Shown: positions 1 to 7,486, counted from the first letter of the stretch. The stretch: DNA of 36,676 nt from Bacteroidaceae bacterium (GCA_017410245.1 JAFQRE010000018.1:1-36676), one strand, 5' to 3'. Made by a program: numbers and translations. Notes: a model not told the origin generated them from the letters alone.

Positions 1-1
1 A

Positions 2-112
2 CAAAGCACAGCGACACAATATGAAACAATGCGACAGAACATGATTGAGCACCTGAATGATTTATGCAGTAAAGAACTGAACAGATTGATAAACTCACAA
101 GAAAACAGATAG
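2..112 (+). CDS. C-terminal end of an unknown gene (partial)
   Basis: An open frame enters from the left edge and runs 36 codons to a TAG at 110-112. The peptide is polar and helical in character, with many Q, N and E residues and the ending RLINSQENR. No family can be recognised from so short a piece. A terminator-like dyad lies about 30 bases after the stop, which fits the end of a transcription unit. It could also be a chance open frame, so confidence is modest. Confidence 0.4.
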   Translation, partial: QSTATQYETMRQNMIEHLNDLCSKELNRLINSQENR

Positions 113-143
113 CTCACAGAGGAGGGCAATAGCACCTAAGAAG

Positions 144-220
144 GCCAATAGTTACCCCAATCGACAAACATATTTAGCTCCATAGTCCGGCAAACCGATT
201 GGCTTAGACTATTGGCTTTT
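144..220 (+). terminator. Long dyad with T-run, probable terminator
   Basis: GCCAATAGT (144-152) pairs with ACTATTGGC (208-216), and a nested CCAATCG (157-163) pairs with CGATTGG (196-202). TTTT follows at 217-220. It sits between the partial gene at the left edge and nfo and probably ends the former. The loop is long, so it may instead be a structured RNA or a small repeat. The rest of 221-384 shows nothing recognisable. Confidence 0.4.
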
Positions 221-384
221 CTATCGGTCTTCCGTTGCATATATACCCCTGATTGAGTGTCGCTTGTGTGTTGCCTGGTTGTTCCGGGCGGTTTTTACCC
301 TATTCGGCAAAAGAGATTGTTCCTATATTGAGGTAATCCTAGATTATTTTATACAGCACTTGCAGTGAAAAATATTCAACCAAA

Positions 385-416
385 TTTGGCATTTCGCTCA
401 TCTTTTTGTATATTTG
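385..416 (+). promoter_or_regulatory. Bacteroidota-type promoter of nfo
   Basis: TTTG at 385-388 is followed after 20 bp by TATATTTG at 409-416, a full match to the Bacteroidota consensus (-33 TTTG, -7 TAnnTTTG). Transcription would begin near 423, giving a 5' UTR of about 38 nt before the nfo ATG. Confidence 0.7.
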
Positions 417-460
417 TAGAAAGAAGATAAACATTTTAATAATTAGAAAAACAATAGTAT

Positions 461-1303
461 ATGAAATATATAGGAGCACACGTAAGCGCACAGGGTGGGG
501 TAGAGAATGCCCCTGCCAATGCGCATGCTATAGGGGCGAAGGCTTTTGCCCTTTTCACTAAGAATCAACGTCAATGGCTTGCACCGGCACTTTCGGCCAA
601 GAGCATCGAGGCCTTTCGTGCAGCCTGCGAACAGTATGGTTTCTCGCCGGCATATATACTTCCTCACGATAGCTACCTTATCAACCTTGGTCACCCCGAG
701 GCCGAGGGGCTTGAGAAGTCGCGCAACTCATTTATAGGCGAGATGCAACGTTGCCAAGCATTGGGACTCACCATGCTCAACTTTCACCCCGGTAGCCACC
801 TCAAAGCTATCGACATAGACACCTGCCTCACACGCATAGCCGACAGCATCAACATTGCTCTTGAACGCACACAAGGTGTGACAGCTGTTATCGAAAACAC
901 GGCCGGACAGGGCTCGAACGTAGGCTACGACTTTGCCCACCTTGCCGCTATTATCGATCGTGTCGAGGATAAGAGTCGCGTAGGCGTGTGTATCGACACT
1001 TGTCATGCATTTGCCGCAGGTTATGACCTTGCTACCGACCAAGGCTATCACGATACATGGCAAGAGTTCGACCGCATAGTAGGCTTCCAATACCTGCGTG
1101 GTATGCACCTCAATGACACCAAGAAAGGCCTCGCCTCGCGTGTCGATCGTCACGAAACCCTCGGGCAAGGCATACTTGGAGCACGCTGTTTCGAACTCTT
1201 GATGCAAGACCCCCGCTTCGACAACATTCCCCTTATACTCGAAACTCCCAACGAAGACCTCTGGCCTCAAGAAATAGAGTGGCTATACGGCCTCGCTAAA
1301 TAA
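461..1303 (+). CDS. nfo: Deoxyribonuclease IV (endonuclease IV, AP endonuclease family 2)
   Basis: This 280-residue protein matches endonuclease IV over its whole length; E. coli Nfo has about 285 residues. It is a TIM-barrel enzyme that uses three zinc ions to cleave the phosphodiester bond 5' of abasic sites in base excision repair. Visible landmarks are the N-terminal [57 protein letters not shown] and the C-terminal LILETPNED. These carry the expected His, Glu and Asp zinc ligands. The ATG at 461 follows a canonical promoter by about 45 bases. The gene is monocistronic, with a terminator hairpin just after its stop. Nothing is broken or missing. Confidence 0.96.
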   Translation: MKYIGAHVSAQGGVENAPANAHAIGAKAFALFTKNQRQWLAPALSAKSIEAFRAACEQYGFSPAYILPHDSYLINLGHPEAEGLEKSRNSFIGEMQRCQALGLTMLNFHPGSHLKAIDIDTCLTRIADSINIALERTQGVTAVIENTAGQGSNVGYDFAHLAAIIDRVEDKSRVGVCIDTCHAFAAGYDLATDQGYHDTWQEFDRIVGFQYLRGMHLNDTKKGLASRVDRHETLGQGILGARCFELLMQDPRFDNIPLILETPNEDLWPQEIEWLYGLAK

Positions 1304-1336
1304 ATGGGGAACGAAATATAGAAAAACACATTTATT

Positions 1337-1374
1337 AACTATGCCTGCGCAAAATATTGCACAGGCATAGTTTT
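1337..1374 (+). terminator. Rho-independent terminator of nfo, abutting the cas12a promoter
   Basis: AACTATGCCTG (1337-1347) pairs with CAGGCATAGTT (1362-1372). The inner bases GCAA and TTGC extend the stem after one mismatch, and a T-run starts at 1371. It lies 33 bases after the nfo stop. Its T-run runs into the -7 element of cas12a, so read-through and initiation are closely apposed. Confidence 0.75.
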
Positions 1375-1381
1375 ATCTTTG
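1374..1381 (+). promoter_or_regulatory. -7 element of the cas12a promoter
   Basis: TATCTTTG at 1374-1381 matches TAnnTTTG. The expected -33 TTG about 20 bp upstream is not present; the nearest TTG (1357-1359) is only 14 bp away and inside the terminator stem. Transcription would start near 1388, about 20 bases before the ATG at 1408. This supports that ATG over an in-frame TTG at 1357. Confidence 0.5.
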
Positions 1382-1407
1382 TCGCAGAAATAATAAAAAC
1401 TCACATT

Positions 1408-4400
1408 ATGGAAAACCTTAAAAAATTTACCAACCTTTATTCTAAACCTATCACATTGCGATTTTCGGCCGAGCCAATTGGTAACACTGGAAAGAACTTC
1501 AGAGATAACATTCTTCAAAAAGACAAAGATTTAGATGAAAGTTACCAAGAAGCCAAATTGATAATTGACAATTATCATCGTTGGCACATCGACACAGTTC
1601 TCAAAAGGACCAACTTAGACGAAAACAAGCTATTGGAGTTTTACGCAATCTACACAGATAAGCGTTACAAAGATAGAGATAAACTCTTGGCCTCGTTACA
1701 AAAAGGTTTTAGGAAGGTATTAAGTGATTCGCTACTCCATAACGAAAAAGATTTGTTTGGCGAGAAATTAATTACCTCATTAATTCCTCAATGGCTTGAA
1801 CTTTGTGGTAACAAAGAAGCTCTTGAGGTAATATCGAAATTCAATAAGTTTACTACCTATTTTACCGGTTTTAATACTAATCGGAAAAATATTTATACTG
1901 AAGAAGAAAAGAAAAATTCTATAACCTATCGTTTAATACACGAAAATCTTCTCAAGTTTATCGATAATATCAACTTATTTGAGCGAATAAAAGAAACCGA
2001 AGTTGCTAATAACTTTGATACGATTAAGAATGAGGCAAAATTAAACATTCAGCTTGAGGAGGTATTTACCATCACATATTTCAATAAGTTATTGACTCAA
2101 AGTGGTATTGACCTATTTAATCTCATTATAGGTGGATATAGCACCGAGAAAAGAGTCAAATATAAAGGCCTTAACGAGTATATTAATGAATACAACCAAA
2201 CTCATGCAGGTAATCAATTGCCCAAATTCCGACCTTTATTCAAGCAAATCTTGAGCGAAAAAGACTCCACATCATACATTGACAAGCAGTTTGCCGACAG
2301 CAAAGATGTCATCATTGCTATTAATCAATCATACGATGCCATCAATACATATGTATTGCCACATCTCACTCAAGTTTTAAGTCTTATTACACCCGAAAAA
2401 CTATCCTTAATATATATAGAAAATGGTGCAGATATAACACGTATCAGCAACGAACTTTGTGGCAACTATGACTTTATAAAACAGCATTTTATAAAAGAGT
2501 TTGAACTACAAAGGCCTCGCACGTCAAAAGAAACCATCGAAAAATATTATGAAAAGATAAATAAAGCTTGGTCTAAAGATAAGTTTGTGACCTTAGAATA
2601 TATAAACACAATTCTTCGCCAAAACAATAAGGAAGATATTATTTCATACTTTACAAAAGAGCGCTTGGCTACAACTCTCAAAAAGATAGAGGAGGCATAC
2701 AAGAAATTCCAAAGCATTCTTACAGTGGATTACAATGGTGAACTAAAGAGTGATAAAGAGAGCGTATCGTTAATCAAAGATCTACTCGACAGTATTAAAG
2801 ATCTACAGCTATTTATAAAGCCCCTTAGCAAAGGAGAGTTTGAGACTCAAAAAGATAACAATTTCTATAATGAGTTCATTCCTATATATAGTGTTCTTAA
2901 CGATAATATATCGCATCTCTATGACCGCGTGCGAAATTATGTAACACAAAAGCCATACTCAACCGAGAAGATAAAATTGAATTTTGAAAACTCGACATTG
3001 ATGAGTGGTTGGGACGTAAATAAAGAACCGGATAATACTACAATCATATTGCGCAAAGATGGATTCTATTACATAGGAATTATGGATAAGAAATCCAACA
3101 AATGCTTTAGCTCTAAAAATTTACCATCTGAGGGAGAATGTTATGAAAAGATGGAATATAAGCTACTGCCCGGAGCAAACAAGATGTTACCTAAAGTATT
3201 CTTTTCAAAATCTCGTATCGAGGAATTTGCTCCAAACCCACAATTATTAAGAGCTTATGAGAAAGGGACTCATAAAAAGGGAGTTGGTTTCAGAATAGAA
3301 GATTGTAGAAATCTCATCGATTTCTTCAAAATATCAATTGAAAAACATAATGATTGGAAACAATTTAACTTCCGATTTTCGCCCACAAATAGTTATCAAG
3401 ATATAAGCGACTTTTACCGAGAAGTAGAACACCAAGGATACAAAATAACATTCCGCAACATATCGCAATCATATATCGATGCGCTCGTTGCAGAGGGTAA
3501 GTTATATCTTTTCCGCTTATACAACAAAGATTTTTCGCAATATAGCAAGGGACAACCCAACTTGCACACGATGTATTGGAAGATGTTATTCGATGAAGAC
3601 AATCTTGCCAATGTGATGTATGCCCTCAATGGAGGTGCCGAGCTGTTCTTCCGCCCGGCAAGTTTAGAGCGTAAGATTACTCACCCCGCCAACGAGCCTA
3701 TAGCATGCAAGAGTGTCGAAAACAAGGGAAAAGCGAGTACCTTTAAATACGATTTAATTAAGGATAAACGATACACCCAAGACACATTCCAATTTCATGT
3801 GCCCATCACTCTCAATTTCAAAGGGCGAGGTATAAATACACCTAAAGGTTTTAATGAACATATAAACAAGTACTATCTACCCCATGCAACTCACATCATC
3901 GGTATAGACCGAGGTGAGCGCAATCTGCTATACATCTCGGTAATAGATATGAATGGTAGGATTGTAGAACAATTCTCTCTTAACGACATTGTCAACGAGT
4001 ATAATGGCAAGCAATATCACACCGACTATCACCATAAGTTAGATGATCGTGAAAAAGCACGTGCCAAAGCCCGCGAGAGTTGGCAAAGTATTGAGAATGT
4101 CAAAGAACTCAAAGAAGGATATCTCAGCCAGGTCGTGCACAAGATTGTTCAGCTGGTACTGAAATACAATGCAATCATCGTTATGGAAGACTTAGAAAAG
4201 GCTTTCAAAAACAATCGTTTGAAAATTGAAAAATCTGTGTATCAAAAATTTGAAGATGCACTTATCAACAAACTTTCATATATCGTAGATAAAACAGCCG
4301 GCAAAGAAAATGTGTGTGGCCTGCTCAATGCTTTGCAACTTGCATATATACCGCAAAAGAAAAACGATATAATTAATCAATGCGGTATTATCTTCTATAT

Positions 4401-5094
4401 ACCGGCATGGTGTACCAGTAAAATAGATCCTGTCACCGGATTTATAAATAAAATTGACACCCGATACACCAGTATCGAAAAGGCAAAAGAATTGATTGGT
4501 AAATTTGCCGACATTTGCTATGACGATGAAAATGAATGCTTTGAGTTTAAGATTGAAGATTATACAAAACTTGGAGGCATAGACGATACACGCAAAGATT
4601 GGGTACTTACAAGTAGAGGTATGCGTATAGAAACCGTATTAAACCCGACCACTCAAAAATACTCCGAACAAGTAGAGATAAATCTTACCGATGAATTTAT
4701 GAAGCTTCTTCAAGGTGGAATAGGCACCAATCTCAAGGATTATATTCTACATCAAGACAATAGTAAATTCTTCAAAGACCTATTGCGTTGCATCAAACTG
4801 ATGTTGCAAATGCGCAATAGTAAAATCGGCACAGACATAGACTATCTCATATCGCCCGTTAAACAAGATAATGGCGAGTTCTATAGTAGCAAAGAGGAGA
4901 AACAGAAAGGAACAGATAGCTGTGGGCAATGGAAATCTACCCTGCCCATCGATGCCGATGCCAACGGAGCTTACAACATTGCACGCAAAGGTCTTATGGT
5001 TGCCAATAAACTCAAGAGTGGATCGATACCCAAAGAGGCATTTGCCGTTAGCAATAAAGATTGGCTCAACTTTGTGCAACAAAACAATGTATAA
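1408..5094 (+). CDS. cas12a: CRISPR-associated endonuclease Cas12a (Cpf1), type V-A effector
   Basis: Cas12a processes its own pre-crRNA and uses one RuvC site to cut both strands of DNA next to a T-rich PAM. From the ATG at 1408 it has 1228 residues, and its key residues fall at or within about four positions of those I recall for Lachnospiraceae Cas12a. RuvC-I is IGIDRGERN with D834, RuvC-II is VMEDLEKAF with E927, and RuvC-III is DADANGAYN with D1184. The Nuc-lobe arginine is R1136 in QMRNS. The crRNA-processing residues H759 (KITHPAN), K768 (IACK) and K785 (DLIKDKR) are present. The PAM-side segment GANKMLPKVFFSK is conserved, so a TTTV-like PAM is likely. The gene is more A/T-rich than its neighbours, which suggests transfer. 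The stop overlaps the next ORF by 8 bases. A further 17 codons upstream from a TTG are open but lie over the promoter. Confidence 0.98.
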   Translation: MENLKKFTNLYSKPITLRFSAEPIGNTGKNFRDNILQKDKDLDESYQEAKLIIDNYHRWHIDTVLKRTNLDENKLLEFYAIYTDKRYKDRDKLLASLQKGFRKVLSDSLLHNEKDLFGEKLITSLIPQWLELCGNKEALEVISKFNKFTTYFTGFNTNRKNIYTEEEKKNSITYRLIHENLLKFIDNINLFERIKETEVANNFDTIKNEAKLNIQLEEVFTITYFNKLLTQSGIDLFNLIIGGYSTEKRVKYKGLNEYINEYNQTHAGNQLPKFRPLFKQILSEKDSTSYIDKQFADSKDVIIAINQSYDAINTYVLPHLTQVLSLITPEKLSLIYIENGADITRISNELCGNYDFIKQHFIKEFELQRPRTSKETIEKYYEKINKAWSKDKFVTLEYINTILRQNNKEDIISYFTKERLATTLKKIEEAYKKFQSILTVDYNGELKSDKESVSLIKDLLDSIKDLQLFIKPLSKGEFETQKDNNFYNEFIPIYSVLNDNISHLYDRVRNYVTQKPYSTEKIKLNFENSTLMSGWDVNKEPDNTTIILRKDGFYYIGIMDKKSNKCFSSKNLPSEGECYEKMEYKLLPGANKMLPKVFFSKSRIEEFAPNPQLLRAYEKGTHKKGVGFRIEDCRNLIDFFKISIEKHNDWKQFNFRFSPTNSYQDISDFYREVEHQGYKITFRNISQSYIDALVAEGKLYLFRLYNKDFSQYSKGQPNLHTMYWKMLFDEDNLANVMYALNGGAELFFRPASLERKITHPANEPIACKSVENKGKASTFKYDLIKDKRYTQDTFQFHVPITLNFKGRGINTPKGFNEHINKYYLPHATHIIGIDRGERNLLYISVIDMNGRIVEQFSLNDIVNEYNGKQYHTDYHHKLDDREKARAKARESWQSIENVKELKEGYLSQVVHKIVQLVLKYNAIIVMEDLEKAFKNNRLKIEKSVYQKFEDALINKLSYIVDKTAGKENVCGLLNALQLAYIPQKKNDIINQCGIIFYIPAWCTSKIDPVTGFINKIDTRYTSIEKAKELIGKFADICYDDENECFEFKIEDYTKLGGIDDTRKDWVLTSRGMRIETVLNPTTQKYSEQVEINLTDEFMKLLQGGIGTNLKDYILHQDNSKFFKDLLRCIKLMLQMRNSKIGTDIDYLISPVKQDNGEFYSSKEEKQKGTDSCGQWKSTLPIDADANGAYNIARKGLMVANKLKSGSIPKEAFAVSNKDWLNFVQQNNV

Positions 5095-5533
5095 CCACAT
5101 ACCCATCTCGTGGTTAAATGACTTTATCTTTTGTCCGTATTCTATATACCTTCACAACGTATATATGAGTACGGACGAGAGTCTCTATCACGCATCACCA
5201 CAAACAAGAGGTAGAGCAGCTCATAACACTATTGACAACAATACCTTTGCCGACCGCAAAAGCATCACCTCTTTATCGGTTATAAGCAACAAAAAACTAC
5301 GGAGTAGTTTTGCCAAAATGCTATGCGCAAATGGAGCTATACGGCTACAATATTCTGTTTATGAGGTAAACAATACCAAGCGTGTACTCGACAATATCGT
5401 CATAAAAGTAGAGTCTCAGTTTAAAAGATACTTTACCGGAAGCGATAGTGTACTGATATTCAATGCACATGATGAGAATATTATAAAATTGGGTAATGCA
5501 ATACATAGAGATAGCGAATTGCTTATTCTTTAG
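5087..5533 (+). pseudogene. cas4'-'cas2 chimera: remnant of the adaptation module, cas1 deleted
   Basis: This 148-codon frame begins inside the cas12a stop, the usual place for cas4 in type V-A loci. Residues 1 to about 67 look like the Cas4 N-terminus: IPISWLNDFIFCPYSIYLH has the FxxCP first iron-sulfur cysteine, then RGRAAHNTID. From about residue 68 (NKKLRSSFAKML) it switches to Cas2: RLQYSVYEVNNTKR, then a DSVLIF strand and GNAIHRD near the end. The Cas4 nuclease core and later cysteines, all of Cas1, and the first Cas2 strand with its conserved Asp are missing. Neither enzyme should work. The frame is open throughout, so a chimeric protein could still be made. Assignment to the two families rests on motif recall, not a search. 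An assembly error is possible. Confidence 0.8.
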
Positions 5534-5697
5534 GCAAACCTATATCTACCCATCAATCGCATGTCTAACCTTATGCGCTAAACATCAATAATTTATGCCA
5601 TAAAAATACTTTTGAGGTGGGGTAAAATAGTCATCTGTCGAAATATTATTTTCACTATTTCTATTGTGTTGTAAATACTTTTTTATACATTTGCCGG
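5534..5697 (+). other. CRISPR leader
   Basis: An A/T-rich non-coding stretch lies between the cas4/cas2 remnant and the first repeat. It lies on the side where the repeats are identical, as expected for the leader-proximal end. Its last 34 bases hold a promoter. No ORF or other structure is evident. Confidence 0.75.
5664..5693 (+). promoter_or_regulatory. Promoter of the CRISPR array
   Basis: TTG at 5664-5666, a 19 bp spacer, then TACATTTG at 5686-5693 form a full Bacteroidota-type promoter. The predicted start is about 5699-5701, at the very beginning of the first repeat (5698). The pre-crRNA would carry almost no leader RNA. Confidence 0.7.
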
Positions 5698-6246
5698 GTC
5701 TAGTAAAGACATGTAATTTCTACTATTGTAGATAGCACGACAAAAATGATTTCAGACATAAAGTCTAGTAAAGACATGTAATTTCTACTATTGTAGATTA
5801 GTAAGTGGAGCAAGACAACGCATAATGTCTAGTAAAGACATGTAATTTCTACTATTGTAGATTAGGAGTATGTGAGTTGGTAGGCCGATAGTCTAGTAAA
5901 GACATGTAATTTCTACTATTGTAGATTTGATATATTCGTACTGCTTTCTTGCCCGTCTAGTAAAGACATGTAATTTCTACTATTGTAGATACAACCGTTG
6001 TAGGCGGTGTACCACCATAGTCTAGTAAAGACATGTAATTTCTACTATTGTAGATTCTTGCGCCAATGTAGCTAACGCTTGCCGTCTAGTAAAGACATAT
6101 AATTTCTACTATTGTAGATGCGCGTGTTGCGTTAATTCGTGTGTAAGTCTAATAAAGACATATAATTTCTACTATTGTAGATAACATCTCGCCACACTCC
6201 ATCATGTCGCGTCTAGTAAAGACATATAATTTATACTATTGTAGAT
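5698..6246 (+). CRISPR. Type V-A CRISPR array, 9 repeats and 8 spacers
   Basis: The 36-base repeats start at 5698, 5763, 5827, 5891, 5955, 6020, 6084, 6147 and 6211. Spacers are 27-29 bases. The repeat begins GTCTAGTAAAGAC and ends TTTCTACTATTGTAGAT, the Cas12a crRNA handle with stem TCTAC/GTAGA and a four-base loop. It therefore reads on the plus strand, the same as cas12a. Repeats 1-6 are identical. Repeats 7-9 have A for G at position 16, repeat 8 also has A at position 6, and repeat 9 has A for C at position 23, which breaks a stem pair. Degeneration at the right end fits a leader on the left. No spacer has a convincing match in this window. Confidence 0.99.
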
Positions 6247-6308
6247 CAATACTGGCAGCACATATTCTATTGTTTGGGTTAGAATTGTCTTCAATATCTT
6301 TAGCTAAT

Positions 6309-6333
6309 TATTGTATGATAATCAATATTTTTT
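6309..6333 (+). terminator. Weak hairpin with T-run after the array
   Basis: TATTG (6309-6313) pairs with CAATA (6323-6327), followed by six T (6328-6333). It is the only terminator-like signal between the last repeat and the next gene. The stem is short and A/T-rich, so this is a weak call. Confidence 0.3.
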
Positions 6334-6370
6334 AACAATCCGATTACAAATCTCGGCACAGGGGTGAGTG

Positions 6371-6378
6371 TACATTTG
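6371..6378 (+). promoter_or_regulatory. -7 element upstream of the small gene at 6422
   Basis: TACATTTG matches TAnnTTTG and lies 43 bases before the ATG. No clear -33 TTG is seen at the usual distance. Confidence 0.4.
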
Positions 6379-6421
6379 CATTGTTAATCGATGTGTAACC
6401 ATTTACTGAAAGGATAATGCT

Positions 6422-6700
6422 ATGATGACAAATGCAATGGAACGTTTTGTGATGCAGCGTGGTGAGAGTGCCGGTTGGTGGATTGTTGTAGATAAGGACA
6501 ATGGTATTTCGGTACGATTTAAGGAGGGTGAGTTTGACGACACAATGTTACCCATAGTACATTCTAAACCGGGCGACAGTGCCAAGGCTAAGGCTGAGCG
6601 TATGATACGTTCTATCACCGATATAGAGCAGTATGTCGAGGAGTGTTATCACGATATAGCTTTCGGTAGCAACAAGCGTGTCCTTTCTTGGGCATTATGA
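6422..6700 (+). CDS. Small hypothetical protein (92 residues)
   Basis: I do not recognise a named family. The protein is soluble, with no signal peptide or membrane segment. It has a tryptophan-rich start (AGWWIVVDKDNGISVRFKEGEFDD), which reads like short beta strands, followed by a helical half (SAKAKAERMIRSITDIEQYVEECYHDIAFG). A -7 promoter element stands 43 bases upstream, and codon use resembles the chromosomal genes more than cas12a. It lies between the CRISPR array and ssrA with its own promoter-like signal, so it is probably a resident gene, not part of the Cas locus. Starts at codon 1 or 2 are both possible (ATGATG). Confidence 0.7.
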   Translation: MMTNAMERFVMQRGESAGWWIVVDKDNGISVRFKEGEFDDTMLPIVHSKPGDSAKAKAERMIRSITDIEQYVEECYHDIAFGSNKRVLSWAL

Positions 6701-6942
6701 TAGAACTTTGCAGTATGTGAGTTGTGTGATGTCAAAGGCAACATTTTACAACACCATAAGTTTCACTATAAATAGTAAGAGATATGTTTGGAGTGTGTTT
6801 TGTACTATGGCTTTTTATCAATGTTATGGGTTACATGACAGGGCATAACAAAGATTGAGGAGAGCACCCCGGCATGAAGTGCAAGGTGACTATGCTCCAA
6901 TGGGTTTTAGGGGGGGCGTTAACAAAAAACAATACCAATAAC
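6701..6942. other. Intergenic stretch without a recognised gene
   Basis: Only short inverted repeats are seen: GTTATG (6823-6828) with CATAAC (6844-6849), and a CACC/GGTG pair near 6866-6889. A 39-codon open frame from 6729 has no supporting signal. Nothing else is evident. Confidence 0.4.
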
Positions 6943-6973
6943 TTGACACGCAATCAATAATGTAGTATCTTCG
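6943..6973 (+). promoter_or_regulatory. Promoter of ssrA
   Basis: TTG (6943-6945), a 20 bp spacer, then TATCTTCG (6966-6973), one base off TAnnTTTG. The predicted start is near 6980, about 47 bases before the mature tmRNA 5' end. Confidence 0.6.
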
Positions 6974-6978
6974 CACTC

Positions 6979-7006
6979 CCAACGAATGTTGGACAAGGCG
7001 TTGTCC
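6979..7006 (+). other. Two abutting stem-loops in the tmRNA precursor leader
   Basis: CCAAC-GAAT-GTTGG (6979-6992) and GGACAA-GGCG-TTGTCC (6991-7006) are perfect short hairpins that share two bases, so they are mutually constrained. They lie in the part of the precursor that RNase P should remove. Confidence 0.55.
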
Positions 7007-7026
7007 GCGTTTCGTACATGCCACAA

Positions 7027-7423
7027 GGGGCTGACTGGCTTTGACAGCGGGTAGAGGTGGTGTGTAAGCATGCAGAGCTTCGTAGCCTGGCTCTTTAATC
7101 TCAGACTTCAAAAATTTAATTGGCGAAAATTCTTACGCTCTCGCTGCCTAATCGAAGCACAGTAGATTGGCTTTATTCCCCCACAAGGTGAGGGAACGAG
7201 ACATCACCCAGATGCTGTTGTTCCGAAGCGGTCTGAATAGGTGGTGCAGATAATATCGGAAATAGCCTGCGGCTTGTCCTGCGCCAAGGGTGAAGTTCTT
7301 AAGGACTAAGGTTGTGGTTGGTAGCTTCGCACTCGCCGCTTCCCTACAATAGCAGCGAAGATAAGCATGTAGAAAGCACGTCAGTTCCTCGTTTGGACGA
7401 GGGTTCGATTCCCTCCAGCTCCA
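7027..7423 (+). ncRNA. ssrA: Transfer-messenger RNA (tmRNA)
   Basis: tmRNA rescues stalled ribosomes with SmpB and adds a degradation tag. The 5' end GGGGCTGACTGGCTTTGACAG is the classic tmRNA start. GGGGCTG (7027-7033) pairs with CAGCTCC (7416-7422) as the acceptor stem with one G-U pair. The T-arm carries GGGTTCGATTCCC (7401-7413). The discriminator A is at 7423 and CCA is not encoded; CAA follows. The tag frame starts at GGC (7122) and reads GENSYALAA, ending with TAA at 7149-7151. Related Bacteroidales tags have the form GExNYALAA, so the serine is a small variant. The length of about 397 nt is normal. Open frames called on the opposite strand here are not genes. Confidence 0.97.
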
Positions 7424-7443
7424 CAAATAAAACTTTTGTATGG

Positions 7444-7486
7444 AATAAAACTGCTGATAATCAATGATAAAGCAGTTTTATTTTTT
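7444..7486 (+). terminator. Terminator of ssrA
   Basis: AATAAAACTGCT (7444-7455) pairs perfectly with AGCAGTTTTATT (7471-7482), and the T-run extends to 7486. It lies 20 bases after the tmRNA 3' end. Confidence 0.9.

Noticed and set aside
1357..1407. 17-codon N-terminal extension of Cas12a from a TTG
   Set aside because: It overlaps the -7 element and the nfo terminator, so it is not transcribed from the apparent promoter. The ATG at 1408 gives the family N-terminus.
4780..5106. 108-codon frame antisense to the 3' end of cas12a
   Set aside because: It lies wholly over conserved RuvC-III codons on the other strand and resembles no protein; a shadow frame.
5867..5879. 13-base identity between spacer 3 and the chromosome at 6712-6724 (self-targeting?)
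   Set aside because: The match is short. The bases that would form the PAM (6704-6707) are AACT, not TTTV, and the first seed bases mismatch. Chance is sufficient.
6729..6848. 39-codon open frame in the gap before ssrA
   Set aside because: It has no promoter element, recognisable motif or translation signal; it is short enough for chance.
6890..7426. Minus-strand frames across the ssrA region
   Set aside because: The plus strand is a complete tmRNA with acceptor stem, T-arm and tag frame, so the antisense frames are incidental.
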